Assembly: GCA_045635785.1 (NCBI GenBank)
Contig: JAZTWJ010000052.1
Span: 7,032 to 71,031 of the forward strand
Direction: 5' to 3'
DNA from: Flemingiibacterium sp045635785
GTDB lineage: Bacteria; Bacillota; Clostridia; Oscillospirales; CAG-272
Length of the DNA stretch: 64,000 nt
Shown here: positions 9,281 through 18,517 of the stretch, in pieces
Layout: each line of letters begins with the position of its first letter
How positions within the stretch are numbered: position 1 is the first letter of the stretch
The notes under the pieces: generated by a model
Database searches by the model: none
The model's input: only the letters and a program-made list of their open reading frames with translations
What the model was told of the DNA's origin: nothing
Position numbers and translations under genes: made by a program

Positions 9281-10252
9281 ATGGCAGTAACAATCGGACT
9301 TGATTTCGGCACACGCAGCACCGAGATCTACGTGAAGGAGAAAGGCATCGTGCTGCGGGAACCGACGGTGGCGGCTGTGGATGCCGCCGGCAACGTGATC
9401 GCCGTGGGAACGGAAGCGATCCTCATCCGAGGACGCGCCCCGGGCTCGGTAACGCTCCGCCGTCCCATCAACGATAACAGCATCACGGATTTCAATCTGG
9501 CAGCGGAAATGCTTGACCGTTTCCTCGAAACTGCCGCACCAAAAGCGCACAAGCATGTCTTTGCCGCCGCTAAATACGGTCTTGGCGCAGGCAGTCGCGA
9601 GCTTTTGATCCGTGCCATCAAGGAATGCCGCACGGGGCGTGTGGAGCTGGTGGAATCCGCCCTCGCATCCCTCGCGGGAAGCGGCTTTGGCATGCAAGCA
9701 GAAGGTGAAACCCCTTCCAGCGGCACCATTTTATGCGATATCGGCGCAGGCTCCATCGAAGCCTCCTATATCCGCGGCGGCGAGCTGATGCGCTCAGATA
9801 CCTGCTTCGGCGGAGGAGAAGCCGCTGACAAGCTCATCATCTCCCATGTCAGGCGCACATATGGATTGATCATCACAAGCATCACAGCGCGCGATCTCAA
9901 GCATCGGTTCGATATGACCGCCGAAGAGGATGCTTGCATTCCCGTATCGGGGCTGGACGGCTCCACGGGACTTCCAAAGCGTATCCAAATCGGAAGCGAG
10001 GAGCTGCTTGATCCGCTGTCTCCCCAGCTTGACGGCGCCGCGGAAGCCATCCGCACCGCCTTCAACAATCTGCCGCGCATCGCCGAAACGGAGGCAAGCG
10101 TGGACAGAATCATTCTCGTGGGCGGCGGCGCAGTTATGCCCGGTGCGGCACAATACATAGCGGACGAAATCGAACGGGAGGTTCTGATTCCCGCAAATCC
10201 GCTGGATTGCACCGTTACGGGGCTTGGCATGATGCTTGAAAAATTCCGATGA
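9281..10252 (+). CDS. mreB: MreB-like rod-shape actin homologue
   Basis: 323 aa actin-fold protein. Phosphate-1 loop is IGLDFGTRSTEIYVKEKG, phosphate-2 is ILCDIGAGSIEASYI, and the adenosine loop is IILVGGGAVMPG. It organises lateral wall synthesis in rod-shaped bacteria. Compared with canonical MreB it is divergent and slightly short, and the usual mreC and mreD do not follow; a terminator and a convergent gene do. The maf neighbour supports the assignment. An Mbl- or MreBH-type paralogue is possible. Confidence 0.85.
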   Translation: MAVTIGLDFGTRSTEIYVKEKGIVLREPTVAAVDAAGNVIAVGTEAILIRGRAPGSVTLRRPINDNSITDFNLAAEMLDRFLETAAPKAHKHVFAAAKYGLGAGSRELLIRAIKECRTGRVELVESALASLAGSGFGMQAEGETPSSGTILCDIGAGSIEASYIRGGELMRSDTCFGGGEAADKLIISHVRRTYGLIITSITARDLKHRFDMTAEEDACIPVSGLDGSTGLPKRIQIGSEELLDPLSPQLDGAAEAIRTAFNNLPRIAETEASVDRIILVGGGAVMPGAAQYIADEIEREVLIPANPLDCTVTGLGMMLEKFR

Positions 10253-10281
10253 AGATGTAATAGACTCATAAAATACATAAG

Positions 10282-10316
10282 GAGGTGCCGCGCAAAAGCG
10301 CAGCACCTCTCGTTTT
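10282..10316 (+). terminator. Bidirectional intrinsic terminator
   Basis: GAGGTGCCGCGC at 10282 pairs with GCGCAGCACCTC ending at 10309 (one mismatch, AAAA loop), followed by a T run on the plus strand. It separates the MreB-like gene from the convergent Spo0A-domain gene. Confidence 0.85.
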
Positions 10317-10753
10317 TATCGTTCTTGCAATCGCATTTCAGGCGGAATGCCGTCATGCTCCGCTTTCAGCACCGCATATTCTTCCATTTCGTGTTTGATG
10401 GACAGTGCCAGCGTAGAAATAAACGCCGCCTCTGTGGGCTTGCCTCGCTTGAATTCCACCGAATGGAGAAAATAGCGGTATTGCAGCATTGCATCGCCCC
10501 TGTTCCACGCGGCGGTGACCGCATGGCGGATGGCTCCGCGCACGCTTTCTATGCCGATGCCGTACTGCTTTGCCAAAAGCGCCAACGCCTCCGCGATGGT
10601 GGCATTCGGCTCCGTCAGCAAATGCTCCAGCGTTTTTGCAAGATAGATGCCTCCCTTTGTGGTCAGCTTAACAGAAAAGCTTTCCAAAATCTGATGCGTG
10701 CGCCGAATCGCAAATTGGCGCATTTCACCGCCAAAAGCCTGTGTTTCCGTCAT
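10316..10753 (-). CDS. Stand-alone Spo0A C-terminal (effector) domain protein
   Basis: 145 aa that resemble only the DNA-binding half of the sporulation regulator Spo0A. The recognition-helix region reads VRGAIRHAVTAAWNRGD, followed by FKRGKPTEAAFIS, both close to Spo0A's (RAIRHAIEVAWSRG and SKGKPTNSEFI). The phosphoacceptor receiver domain is missing. The start at 10753 has GGAGGG about 8 nt upstream; an in-frame ATG at 10840 would add 29 residues with no receiver features. It may bind 0A-box-like DNA without phosphorylation control, either as a regulator or as an antagonist of Spo0A. Monocistronic by context. Confidence 0.85.
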   Translation of the reverse strand: MTETQAFGGEMRQFAIRRTHQILESFSVKLTTKGGIYLAKTLEHLLTEPNATIAEALALLAKQYGIGIESVRGAIRHAVTAAWNRGDAMLQYRYFLHSVEFKRGKPTEAAFISTLALSIKHEMEEYAVLKAEHDGIPPEMRLQER

Positions 10754-11220
10754 CTGGTCCCCCCTCCGCACAGCCGCAATGCCTTGAAGCTTATTTTGAA
10801 CCTTGAATACCATTTTACAACTTTTCAGAGGCAAAATCAAGTGCTTTTGACAATGAAAAAGGATTTCTGCTTATCATCCAATTTCATATTTTTCATCCTG
10901 CGATAGTTGTGTAATATCAACATGCGGTATCGAAAATGAACGGTTTGGCGGCAAGCGGAACGAGCGAAATTTGAAACGAATTTTCACTTTTTCACCCTTA
11001 ACTGCACGATTTTCTATATTTAAGTAAAAAATTTTATAAATTTACAACGAACATCTTTCTTTTTCAAAAAATTTGCGTTAAAATAATAATGGTGGTTATC
11101 GTGCATTCTTTGATAGCCGATTGCTTGCCGCCTACATACAGCCTTAGGCAGATGGCGCAAATGCACCGTCGCTTTGGCTTTCATGACTGAAAATAATTAT
11201 TTTTATAAGGAGAAACGATC
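10754..11220. other. Divergent intergenic region with structured leader upstream of uxuB-like gene
   Basis: 467 nt without a gene. 10960-11100 is AT-rich and probably holds the promoter for the reductase gene, but no strong -35/-10 pair stands out. At 11125-11160 an imperfect helix (TTGC-CGCC with GGCGCAA) encloses a small GCC/GGC hairpin, so the leader may be structured. No known riboswitch was recognised. Confidence 0.4.
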
Positions 11221-12078
11221 ATGAAGTTACCTTTTTCGATTGACCTTTCCGGCAAAACCGCGCTCGTAACGGGCGGCGGCGGAATCCTCTGCTCCGAATT
11301 TGCAAAGGCGCTGGCTGCATGCGGCGCAAAGGTTGCTGTCTGCGACCTGCGCGAGGAGGCTGCGCAGAGCGTGGTGGATGAGATCACCGCAAACGGCGGC
11401 ACCGCTATGGCAGTTGCCGCAAACGTTCTGGACAAGGCAAGCCTTGAAGCAGCACGCGAAGCGATCCTCGCAAAGTTCGGTACGGTTGACATCCTGCTCA
11501 ACGGCGCAGGCGGCAACAACCCGAAGGGCACCACCTCCAAGGAATATCTCGAGCCCGAAGATCTGGAAGGCACCGCAGAGGACATCAAGACCTTCTTTGA
11601 CCTCGATCCCGCAGGCATTGAATTCGTCTTCAATCTCAACTTCCTCGGCACCCTGCTTCCCACGCAGGTATTCGCAAAGGATATGGCAAAGAAGGGCGAC
11701 ACCGTCATTCTGAACGTATCCTCCATGAACGCATTCTGCCCGCTGACCAAGATCCCCGCATACTCCGGTGCAAAGGCAGCCGTTTCCAACTTCACCCAGT
11801 GGCTGGCTGTTCACTTCTCCAAGGTGGGCATCCGTGTTAACGCCATTGCTCCCGGCTTCTTCCTCAACAACCAGAACCATGCGCTTCCCATCAATCCCGA
11901 CGGAACCTACACCGCACGTTCCCAGAAGATTCTCAACCACACGCCCATGAACCGTTTCGGCGAGACCGATGACCTCATCGGCACCCTTCTGTGGCTTGTT
12001 GACAACAAGGCTTCCGGCTTTGTAAACGGCGTTGTCGTTCCTGTAGACGGCGGCTTCGCTGCATATTCGGGTGTTTGA
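11221..12078 (+). CDS. uxuB: SDR-type D-mannonate (fructuronate) oxidoreductase-like protein
   Basis: 285 aa short-chain dehydrogenase. Cofactor motif is TGGGGILCSEF, the NAG-like motif is NGAGGNNP, and the catalytic Ser and YxxxK are in NVSSMNAF and YSGAKAA. The C-terminal half (GFFLNNQN, HTPMNRFGE, VDGGFAAYSGV) matches the Bacillus YjmF type, which interconverts D-fructuronate and D-mannonate in glucuronate breakdown. AAGGAG precedes the ATG, and codon use is strongly biased, suggesting high expression. uxuA and uronate isomerase are not adjacent, so the exact substrate is inferred. Confidence 0.8.
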   Translation: MKLPFSIDLSGKTALVTGGGGILCSEFAKALAACGAKVAVCDLREEAAQSVVDEITANGGTAMAVAANVLDKASLEAAREAILAKFGTVDILLNGAGGNNPKGTTSKEYLEPEDLEGTAEDIKTFFDLDPAGIEFVFNLNFLGTLLPTQVFAKDMAKKGDTVILNVSSMNAFCPLTKIPAYSGAKAAVSNFTQWLAVHFSKVGIRVNAIAPGFFLNNQNHALPINPDGTYTARSQKILNHTPMNRFGETDDLIGTLLWLVDNKASGFVNGVVVPVDGGFAAYSGV

Positions 12079-12098
12079 TCTTACATTACTCTTTCGCT

Positions 12099-12126
12099 CC
12101 GTTGCAACCGCAACGGGGCATTTTTT
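12099..12126 (+). terminator. Intrinsic terminator after uxuB-like gene
   Basis: CCGTTGC (12099) pairs with GCAACGG (ending 12116) around an AACC loop, followed by GGCA and TTTTTT. Confidence 0.9.
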
Positions 12127-12130
12127 ATGC

Positions 12131-12200
12131 TGTGAATTTGAAGTTTATTCACAATTGTTTCGACAGAACGGTTGAAATTCTCCCGTAAATATGGTATAAT
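12131..12200 (+). promoter_or_regulatory. Promoter with upstream inverted repeat and 0A-box-like site for the MBOAT gene
   Basis: TTGAAA (12172-12177) and TATAAT (12195-12200) are 17 nt apart. Upstream lies an inverted repeat, TGTGAAT (12131-12137) and ATTCACA (12147-12153), 9 nt apart; its right arm extends to TTATTCACA, a perfect DnaA-box match. TTCGACA at 12159-12165 is the complement of TGTCGAA, the Spo0A box core. Regulation by either protein is inferred only. Confidence 0.6.
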
Positions 12201-12238
12201 AGCAGTAATTTCAAAGTAATCAAAGAAAGGTTCCCCGT

Positions 12239-13651
12239 ATGGTTTTTTCAAGCCTTGAATTTCTGCTGCTCTATCTGACGGTGACGCTGTTTGTGTATCA
12301 TATCGCACCGCTCAAGCTGCGCAATATTGTTCTTTTGGCTGTCAGTCTGGTTTTTTACGGTTGGGGTGAGCCGCTCTATGTGTTCTTGATGATCTTCACC
12401 ATCAACGTAGACTATCTGTGCGGTCTGCTTGTGGAAAGAAATGTTTTGCGCGGTGATCGGCGGACGGCAAAGATCTGTATGATCATTGCCATCGTCATCA
12501 ATCTGGCGATCCTCGGCTTTTTCAAATATTACGATTTCTTCATCGAGAATCTTCGCCTGATTCCGGGACTTGACTTTTTGAAGCCCCTTGGACTCGGCTT
12601 GCCCATCGGCATCTCTTTTTACACCTTTCAGGCGCTGTCCTATGTCATTGACGTTTATCGCGCGGATACCCCCGCACAAAAGAATATCGCCTCCTTTGGC
12701 GCCTATGTCACGCTCTATCCCCAGCTGATCGCAGGTCCCATCGTCCGTTATAAGGATGTGGATGATCAGCTTACGGAGAGGGAGCATTCCGTGCCGCTGT
12801 TTGCGGAGGGCGTCCGCACCTTTATCGCCGGTCTGTGCAAGAAAATTTTCCTTGCCAACATGGTGGGACAGCTGTGGGAATCCTTCAGGGCTGTGCCCTC
12901 CGATGAGTTGAGCATCGTCGGCGCATGGCTTGGCATTTTCTGCTATTCTCTCCAGATCTATTTTGACTTCTCCGCCTACTCCGATATGGCGATCGGTCTT
13001 GGCAAAATGATCGGCTTCCGCTTCCTTGAAAACTTCAACTATCCCTATATTTCAAGATCCATCACCGAATTTTGGCGGCGATGGCATATTTCGCTGGGAA
13101 CGTGGTTCCGCGACTATGTGTATATTCCGCTGGGCGGCAATCGCTGTTCAAAATTCAGGCAGCTTCGCAACATTTTCGTCGTATGGCTTCTCACCGGTTT
13201 TTGGCACGGTGCTAGCTGGAACTATATTCTGTGGGGACTGTATTATTTCGTATTGCTGCTCATCGAAAAGCTGTTCCTTCTCAAAAAATTAGAAAAAGCA
13301 CCCGCCTTTTTCCGGCATTTGTACACGCTTTTTCTTGTGCTGTTCGGCTGGTTGCTGTTCGTCTTTGAGGATCTCGGCGCAGGCATGATCTATCTTGGCA
13401 ATATGTTCGGCGTGGGCGGCGCGGGCTTTATCGGCGCCATGGATGTTTATAATCTGTCGCGCAATCTCCTCTTTTTTGCCGTTCTTATCATCGCCGCAAC
13501 ACCGCTTCCCAAAAAGATCTGCAAGGCACTCATCGAAAAACACGAGGCGGCACGCATCGCGTTCTCCGTGCTCGGCATGATCGGCGTATTGATGAGCCTT
13601 GCATATTTGGCAGATTCCACCTTCAATCCGTTCCTGTACTTCCGATTCTAA
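12239..13651 (+). CDS. MBOAT-family membrane-bound O-acyltransferase (AlgI-like)
   Basis: 470 aa polytopic membrane protein (about 10-11 helices). It begins MVFSSLEFLLLYLTVTL as AlgI-like proteins do, and has the family's RSITEFWRRWHISLGTWFRD segment and the catalytic His in TGFWHGASWNY. Such proteins move acyl groups across the membrane to modify polysaccharides or other exported polymers. GAAAGG lies 8 nt before the ATG. The gene directly precedes a DHHW/AlgJ-like gene (15 nt), the typical pair for polymer O-acetylation. The acceptor is unknown. Confidence 0.92.
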   Translation: MVFSSLEFLLLYLTVTLFVYHIAPLKLRNIVLLAVSLVFYGWGEPLYVFLMIFTINVDYLCGLLVERNVLRGDRRTAKICMIIAIVINLAILGFFKYYDFFIENLRLIPGLDFLKPLGLGLPIGISFYTFQALSYVIDVYRADTPAQKNIASFGAYVTLYPQLIAGPIVRYKDVDDQLTEREHSVPLFAEGVRTFIAGLCKKIFLANMVGQLWESFRAVPSDELSIVGAWLGIFCYSLQIYFDFSAYSDMAIGLGKMIGFRFLENFNYPYISRSITEFWRRWHISLGTWFRDYVYIPLGGNRCSKFRQLRNIFVVWLLTGFWHGASWNYILWGLYYFVLLLIEKLFLLKKLEKAPAFFRHLYTLFLVLFGWLLFVFEDLGAGMIYLGNMFGVGGAGFIGAMDVYNLSRNLLFFAVLIIAATPLPKKICKALIEKHEAARIAFSVLGMIGVLMSLAYLADSTFNPFLYFRF

Positions 13652-13666
13652 GGGCAGGTGATTCAA

Positions 13667-14851
13667 ATGGACAACAAACAAAAGAAAAAATATCGCATCA
13701 GCGACCTGCTTTCGATCGCAGGACTGCTTGTCATTCTCTACGGATTTGCCATCGCCACCCTTGCGATGCCGGATACGCAGTTTTCTGAGGATGAAAACCG
13801 CGTCCTTCAGCAAAAGCCGAAGTTTTCGATCCACGCGCTGATAAGCGGCACCTATACGCGCGAGGTCGCGGATTATTTTGCCGATCAGCTCCCCCTGCGC
13901 GATCTGTTTGTGGGCGCGAAGGCGGCGGCGGAGATCTCCATGGGCAAACAGGAGAACGACGACGTTCTTCTCGGCAAAATGGGGCATATCATCGCCAAGG
14001 ACGACCATCCGAATGTTGCGCAGGCGGACAAAAATATCCTCGCATTAAGCCGCTTCCATGCGATGCTGACGGATGTGGACTTTCGCGTTGCCATTGCGGG
14101 GCGCGCGCAGGATGTGCTGACCGCATACATGCCGACGCTCTATCCAAGCAAGGAGCTTTCCGATAAGCTGTTTGACCGTGTCGATCAAGGTCTGCAGGAC
14201 ATCCCCCGCGTTGAACTGCTCGCACCGCTTCGCGCAAGGGCAGATGCGGGCGAATATGTATATTATCGCACCGACCATCATTGGACGACGCTTGGCGCAT
14301 ACTACGCCTATGCGGAGATCATGCGATCCTATGGCATGGAACCGCATCTCATGGAGTATTTCAGCATAGAGCGCGTTTCCGATGCCTTTTACGGCACCAC
14401 ATGGTCAAAGGCGGGCATGAAATGGATCCGCCCCGACAGCATGGAGTTTTTCCGTTGGGATGGAGATGATACCGTGATCACGGAGATCGCGGACAACGGC
14501 AGAACGCTTTCCGGCATGTACGACCGTTCCTATTTGAGTCTCAAGGACAAATACAGCGCGTTCATCGGCGGAAACAACGGCAGAGTGCGTATTTATCCCT
14601 CAGAGGGAAGCCCCCTTGCCACGCAAAAAAGAGAAACGCTGGTGCTGATCAAGGACAGCTTTGGTCATTCGCTTGCCCCGTTCCTTGCGGCGCATTTTGA
14701 TCTTGAGATCATTGACTTGCGCTATTATAAGCTCCCCATGTTAGAGCTGATCGCAGAGGTCGGCGCGACAAAGGTGCTGGTGTTATACAACATGGACAGC
14801 ATCACAAATTCCAACTCCCTTCAGCTTCTTGGCATCGGGCTCACAGAGTAA
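13667..14851 (+). CDS. DHHW/AlgJ-X-like surface O-acyl transfer partner protein
   Basis: 394 aa with one N-terminal membrane anchor (about residues 16-36, after the basic KQKKKYR). Features of the SGNH/AlgX-AlgJ-like DHHW family are present: YYRTDHHWTTLGAYYAY carries the Asp-His motif and LIKDSFGHSLAPF the Ser motif near the C-terminus. It would accept acyl groups delivered by the adjacent MBOAT protein and act outside the membrane. The ATG at 13667 is chosen, with AGG about 8 nt upstream; GTG at 13658 is an in-frame alternative. Confidence 0.88.
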   Translation: MDNKQKKKYRISDLLSIAGLLVILYGFAIATLAMPDTQFSEDENRVLQQKPKFSIHALISGTYTREVADYFADQLPLRDLFVGAKAAAEISMGKQENDDVLLGKMGHIIAKDDHPNVAQADKNILALSRFHAMLTDVDFRVAIAGRAQDVLTAYMPTLYPSKELSDKLFDRVDQGLQDIPRVELLAPLRARADAGEYVYYRTDHHWTTLGAYYAYAEIMRSYGMEPHLMEYFSIERVSDAFYGTTWSKAGMKWIRPDSMEFFRWDGDDTVITEIADNGRTLSGMYDRSYLSLKDKYSAFIGGNNGRVRIYPSEGSPLATQKRETLVLIKDSFGHSLAPFLAAHFDLEIIDLRYYKLPMLELIAEVGATKVLVLYNMDSITNSNSLQLLGIGLTE

Positions 14852-14859
14852 CAAAACAG

Positions 14860-14895
14860 ACGGTCTGTTGATGTAAATCCAACAGACCGTCCTTT
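14860..14895. terminator. Bidirectional intrinsic terminator between DHHW gene and nth
   Basis: ACGGTCTGTTG (14860-14870) pairs perfectly with CAACAGACCGT (14880-14890), with T-rich sequence after it on the plus strand. It serves both convergent genes. Confidence 0.85.
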
Positions 14896-15542
14896 TATTT
14901 TTTCACATGCTTGCAAAGATCACGCACCGTGCATTCGTCGCATTTCGGTGCGCGTGCCGTGCAGACATCCCGTCCGTACTGCACCAGACGGTGGCAAAAA
15001 TCCGATTGCTTGTGCGGCTCGATGAGTGGAATCAGGATCCGCTCGATTTTCAGCGGGTCCTTCAGCGATTCGGGATAGAGCCCGATCCTGCCGCAGATGC
15101 GGATACAGTGGGTATCGGTGACAATGGCGGGCTTGCCGTACACATCGCCAAGCAGTAGGTTGGCGATCTTGCGCCCCACCCCGGGGAAGCGCAGAAGCTC
15201 CTCCATCGTATCGGGCAGAACACCGCCGTATTCATCGCGCAGCATGATGCAGGCATCCTTGATATTCTTCGCCTTTGTCCGATAAAGACCGCATGGGCGC
15301 ACAAGCTCCTCCAGCTCCGCAAGCTCGCAGTCGGCAACGGCTTCCGCGGTGGGTAGCTTTCCAAACAGATCCTTACATACAATATTGACACGGGCATCGG
15401 TGCATTGCGCCGAAAGCCGCCCCATGATCAAAAGCTTCCATGCTTCGCCGCCGGATTCCAGCGCACACTGTGCGTCGGGATATAGCTTTTCAAGTCGATC
15501 GCAAAATGCGCGAGCACGTTCTTTTTTTGTCAAGGGAACCAT
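14895..15542 (-). CDS. nth: Endonuclease III (DNA glycosylase/AP lyase)
   Basis: 215 aa base-excision repair enzyme for oxidised pyrimidines. The helix-hairpin-helix FPGVGRKIANLLLGD carries the catalytic Lys, and VTDTHC the catalytic Asp. The C-terminal [4Fe-4S] cysteines follow the C-x6-C-x2-C-x5-C pattern (CTARAPKCDECTVRDLC). Full length. It stands alone on the minus strand downstream of spoIIE. Confidence 0.96.
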   Translation of the reverse strand: MVPLTKKERARAFCDRLEKLYPDAQCALESGGEAWKLLIMGRLSAQCTDARVNIVCKDLFGKLPTAEAVADCELAELEELVRPCGLYRTKAKNIKDACIMLRDEYGGVLPDTMEELLRFPGVGRKIANLLLGDVYGKPAIVTDTHCIRICGRIGLYPESLKDPLKIERILIPLIEPHKQSDFCHRLVQYGRDVCTARAPKCDECTVRDLCKHVKK

Positions 15543-15637
15543 TCCTTTCGATTGTGATACTTTTATTATACAGCATCAGCCGCGCCCTTGTCAACTATCA
15601 GTTTTGAAAGTATTCCCCATTTTTTGACCGTCTGTGG

Positions 15638-18088
15638 CTACTTGATTGCAGATTCATCGGGCTCCTGCTCGGAAAAGCCCTCCTCCGCGCCGTTTTCCGT
15701 GATACGCATCAGCACCACCGTCATATCATCGCTTCGCGTATTGTTCATCACCGCATGCTCGAGGATCTTATCCGCCATCCGCTGCAGATCATCCTCCCAT
15801 TCACAGCCGAGCAACTCCGCCAACCAAATGCCCTCCTCCAGCGACTGCGCCACGCCGTCGCTGAACATGACCAAAATATCGCCCGCTTCCAGATCCAGCC
15901 GGATCTGCTCCGCATCCAAATCGCGCAAAATGCCGATGGGAACGGTCTTTGACTGCAGCTTATACAAATTGCCCTCTCGCAGAACATAGGACGGCGCCGC
16001 GCCGCTTTTTACAAAAAATGCCTCGCCGGACAGCAGATCGATTTCCGCCAAATCAATGGTGGCAGAGCATTCGTTGCCCCGACTGCGGATAAAGCCGTTG
16101 AGCATTTCCAGCGTCACATGCTTGGTGTTGCCGCTCCGAAGCATCTGCTCGCAAAAGACCGCGCACAGCTTGGAGGTGATCGCCGCCTCCTTGCCGCTTC
16201 CCATGCCATCGGAGATCAGCGCATAGCAAAAGTCCTCCCGATTTTCAAATACGGCAGCAGTATCTCCGTTGGTACTTTCCTCCTCCTTCACATTGCTCGC
16301 CCTTGCGCTTTCGATGCGAAAGCATCGCCTTGCGCGAAGGGTGACGGTGACCGTGTCCTCCTCAATATGAAAGTGCGGCATGCAAAGCGGTGTCTGAAGG
16401 GTATTTTCCACCGCCAGACGCAGTTCTTCTGCGCCCATGCGCACGCTTGCAAGCTCTACGCCGCCGATAATGACCTGCTTTTTACGCTCCCCGTAGCAGA
16501 GCGCACCTGCGGCGCGAAGATCCATATACCGCAAGGATCGCTGCAGTTTTTTTGTCAGCTCCTCGTTGATTTTATACTCCGCATCATTTTTTGCGACGGA
16601 TTCCGCGAGCAGCTTGGACAGCGCGTCATAATCCACGGCAAACGCCTCCGTCTTATCGCTTCCAATCAGCCGCTCGATCAGATGTGCGGTCTCCAGATTG
16701 ATATTTGCCGTAATTTTCTCGATGTTGTAGCAACGCTCCCTCAGGTATGGGGGAATATCGGAAAGCTCGATTCTGCCGTTTTGATAGAGGGCGGCGGTGA
16801 TTTTGCTTTGTGCATCCATGGTGGAGCTGCTTTCTCTCTCCCAGCAAAATGCAAACAAGGAGCATTTTTCGCAACATCCGTCAAATACCCTGTCGCAGAC
16901 CTGCTTCAAGTCCATGATCCCCGGTCGCCGCAAGCGGTCCGAGAGCGTATAGATCACCTCGGAAAGATGACTGAAGGTTTCCGACAGCGCATGCATCCGC
17001 AGGGTTGTATCCGTGTGCTTTTTCTCCATCATGTAAAACTCCTCATCCCGCCTGTCCGCCTCCGTGCTCGAAAACACGGGCAGACGCGGCATAATGTTAT
17101 AAAGCGACAGCGGTGCAAAAACAGCCGCCGCGGTCAGCGTATCCGGCAAAAGCCTCTGCAGGATCTCAAACCCGTCCATGGCAACGCCAACGGTCATGAG
17201 GGCAACGCATCCTGCCGCCATCGCCGCCGGCTTGTTGCGCTTCCAAAGAAATCCCGCAAGAAGCCCTGCCGTCGCCAAAAGGCAGGGTGCCGCACCGACG
17301 GAATACGCCAAGTCTGCATTTTCCGCCGCCTCAAATACGCGAACGCTTCCGCAGGCGATGCCCGCCGCCAATCCCACCGCACAGCCTCGCAGAGCGCCGC
17401 CGCAGGATGCCGCCCAAAGCGTCACAAAAAATGCCGCCGCAAAGGCGGGGGAGAATCCCCACACGCTATATTCGCGCAGGGCAAATACCGTGATGAAGAT
17501 CAGCGTGCCGGCAGAAAGCTCCGCGTATCTTCTGATCTGCTCGTTTTTTGTAAACATGCCCGAGAGAGCCAGCGTGCAGAGGGGGCAAAGAAAGAATCCC
17601 GCCGTCAATCCAAACAGATCATAGTATAAAAATCCGCCTGTGATCAAGCGAAGCATGCCAATAACAAAGGCGCAAAAGCAGGAGATCGCACAGCGAATGA
17701 GAATGCTTTCGCCGAACATGCCGTGCACCGATCGCGCCAAGCGTGCGTCGGGGCGAGCGAGAAGCTTTCTGCATATCAGAGCGCGCGCCGAAAAGCAAAG
17801 TATGTATGCCACCGTCATTGCCACCGCCTGTCCGCGCAGAAAAAGCGAGGAGATCACGAGTCCGAGCAAGCAATGGGGAACGAACACATTCGCCGCCGAC
17901 AGCAAAGCAATGCCAAAGGGATGGCATCCGAAGGGCCCCGCCGCGCATCCAAACAGCAGAGCGAGAAGTGCGACTCCCACGCCCTTGGCGAGCTGCAGGG
18001 GGCTTATTTTTGAAAGATCCACCGCATTTTTGTCTGTGGAAAGAAATGCTTTTTCGAGGTTCTGCTTCAAAAGCTTTTGTAATGCCAT
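15638..18088 (-). CDS. spoIIE: Stage II sporulation protein E, membrane PP2C phosphatase
   Basis: 816 aa from the ATG at 18088 (AAGGA about 11 nt upstream). The N-terminal third is strongly hydrophobic (about 10 membrane segments, residues 30-330), the middle is a helical FtsZ-interaction/regulatory region with a cysteine cluster (FDGCCEKCSLFAFCWE), and the C-terminus is a PP2C-type SpoIIE domain with SDGMGSGKEA and VMFSDGVAQ metal-ligand motifs. SpoIIE dephosphorylates SpoIIAA to release sigma-F in the forespore. It is strong evidence for spore formation. An upstream ATCGACA, one base off a Spo0A box, lies around 18172-18178. Confidence 0.95.
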   Translation of the reverse strand: MALQKLLKQNLEKAFLSTDKNAVDLSKISPLQLAKGVGVALLALLFGCAAGPFGCHPFGIALLSAANVFVPHCLLGLVISSLFLRGQAVAMTVAYILCFSARALICRKLLARPDARLARSVHGMFGESILIRCAISCFCAFVIGMLRLITGGFLYYDLFGLTAGFFLCPLCTLALSGMFTKNEQIRRYAELSAGTLIFITVFALREYSVWGFSPAFAAAFFVTLWAASCGGALRGCAVGLAAGIACGSVRVFEAAENADLAYSVGAAPCLLATAGLLAGFLWKRNKPAAMAAGCVALMTVGVAMDGFEILQRLLPDTLTAAAVFAPLSLYNIMPRLPVFSSTEADRRDEEFYMMEKKHTDTTLRMHALSETFSHLSEVIYTLSDRLRRPGIMDLKQVCDRVFDGCCEKCSLFAFCWERESSSTMDAQSKITAALYQNGRIELSDIPPYLRERCYNIEKITANINLETAHLIERLIGSDKTEAFAVDYDALSKLLAESVAKNDAEYKINEELTKKLQRSLRYMDLRAAGALCYGERKKQVIIGGVELASVRMGAEELRLAVENTLQTPLCMPHFHIEEDTVTVTLRARRCFRIESARASNVKEEESTNGDTAAVFENREDFCYALISDGMGSGKEAAITSKLCAVFCEQMLRSGNTKHVTLEMLNGFIRSRGNECSATIDLAEIDLLSGEAFFVKSGAAPSYVLREGNLYKLQSKTVPIGILRDLDAEQIRLDLEAGDILVMFSDGVAQSLEEGIWLAELLGCEWEDDLQRMADKILEHAVMNNTRSDDMTVVLMRITENGAEEGFSEQEPDESAIK

Positions 18089-18360
18089 GATTTTTACCGT
18101 CCTTGAAAATCTGAAAAATTTGCCATATGCGGCTTGTGGCAATATTATACCGCAAACGGAAAATTTCCTCTGTCGATTGATGCCTGTAGCTTGACGGCGG
18201 ATTATTGCATCCTCGGTTGGGGAATGGCGACAATCGCCGTTTCCCGCCCGAATTGATATACGAACGGGCGATTCTTTGCCTATTTCGGCGCATTTGGTCA
18301 TGCGTTTTCGCAGAACGACCGTATTTTTTCTCAAAAGCTTCAAAAAATTCAAAAAATCCC

Positions 18361-18517
18361 TTGCAATACCGAATAGAAATATGTTATAATTAAAGATGTA
18401 TCGAAATATTATCGGTCTCTGCACCAAGATCCACGCTACGGTTTCCGTCCTGTGGATGCTTCACCCCCGCAACCTTGCAGAAAGGAAGACTTGCCCTGCA
18501 AGTCACAGACATAAATT
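18361..18517 (+). promoter_or_regulatory. nfnAB promoter and structured leader with SD-hairpin-ATG module
   Basis: TTGCAA (18361-18366) and TATAAT (18385-18390), 18 nt apart, form a good promoter. The leader holds a bipartite hairpin (ATCCAC with GTGGAT, enclosing ACGG/CCGT, about 18429-18456). The Shine-Dalgarno GAAAGG (18480-18485) is followed by the hairpin GACTTGC-CCT-GCAAGTC (18488-18504) and then 13 nt before the ATG. CTTGCAG (18474-18480) can instead pair with CTGCAAG (18496-18502), enclosing the Shine-Dalgarno, so two exclusive folds are possible. Confidence 0.65.

Noticed and set aside
16118..17629. A 503-codon plus-strand frame inside spoIIE
   Set aside because: Shadow of the spoIIE codons; the translation is rich in Arg, His and Cys without any pattern.
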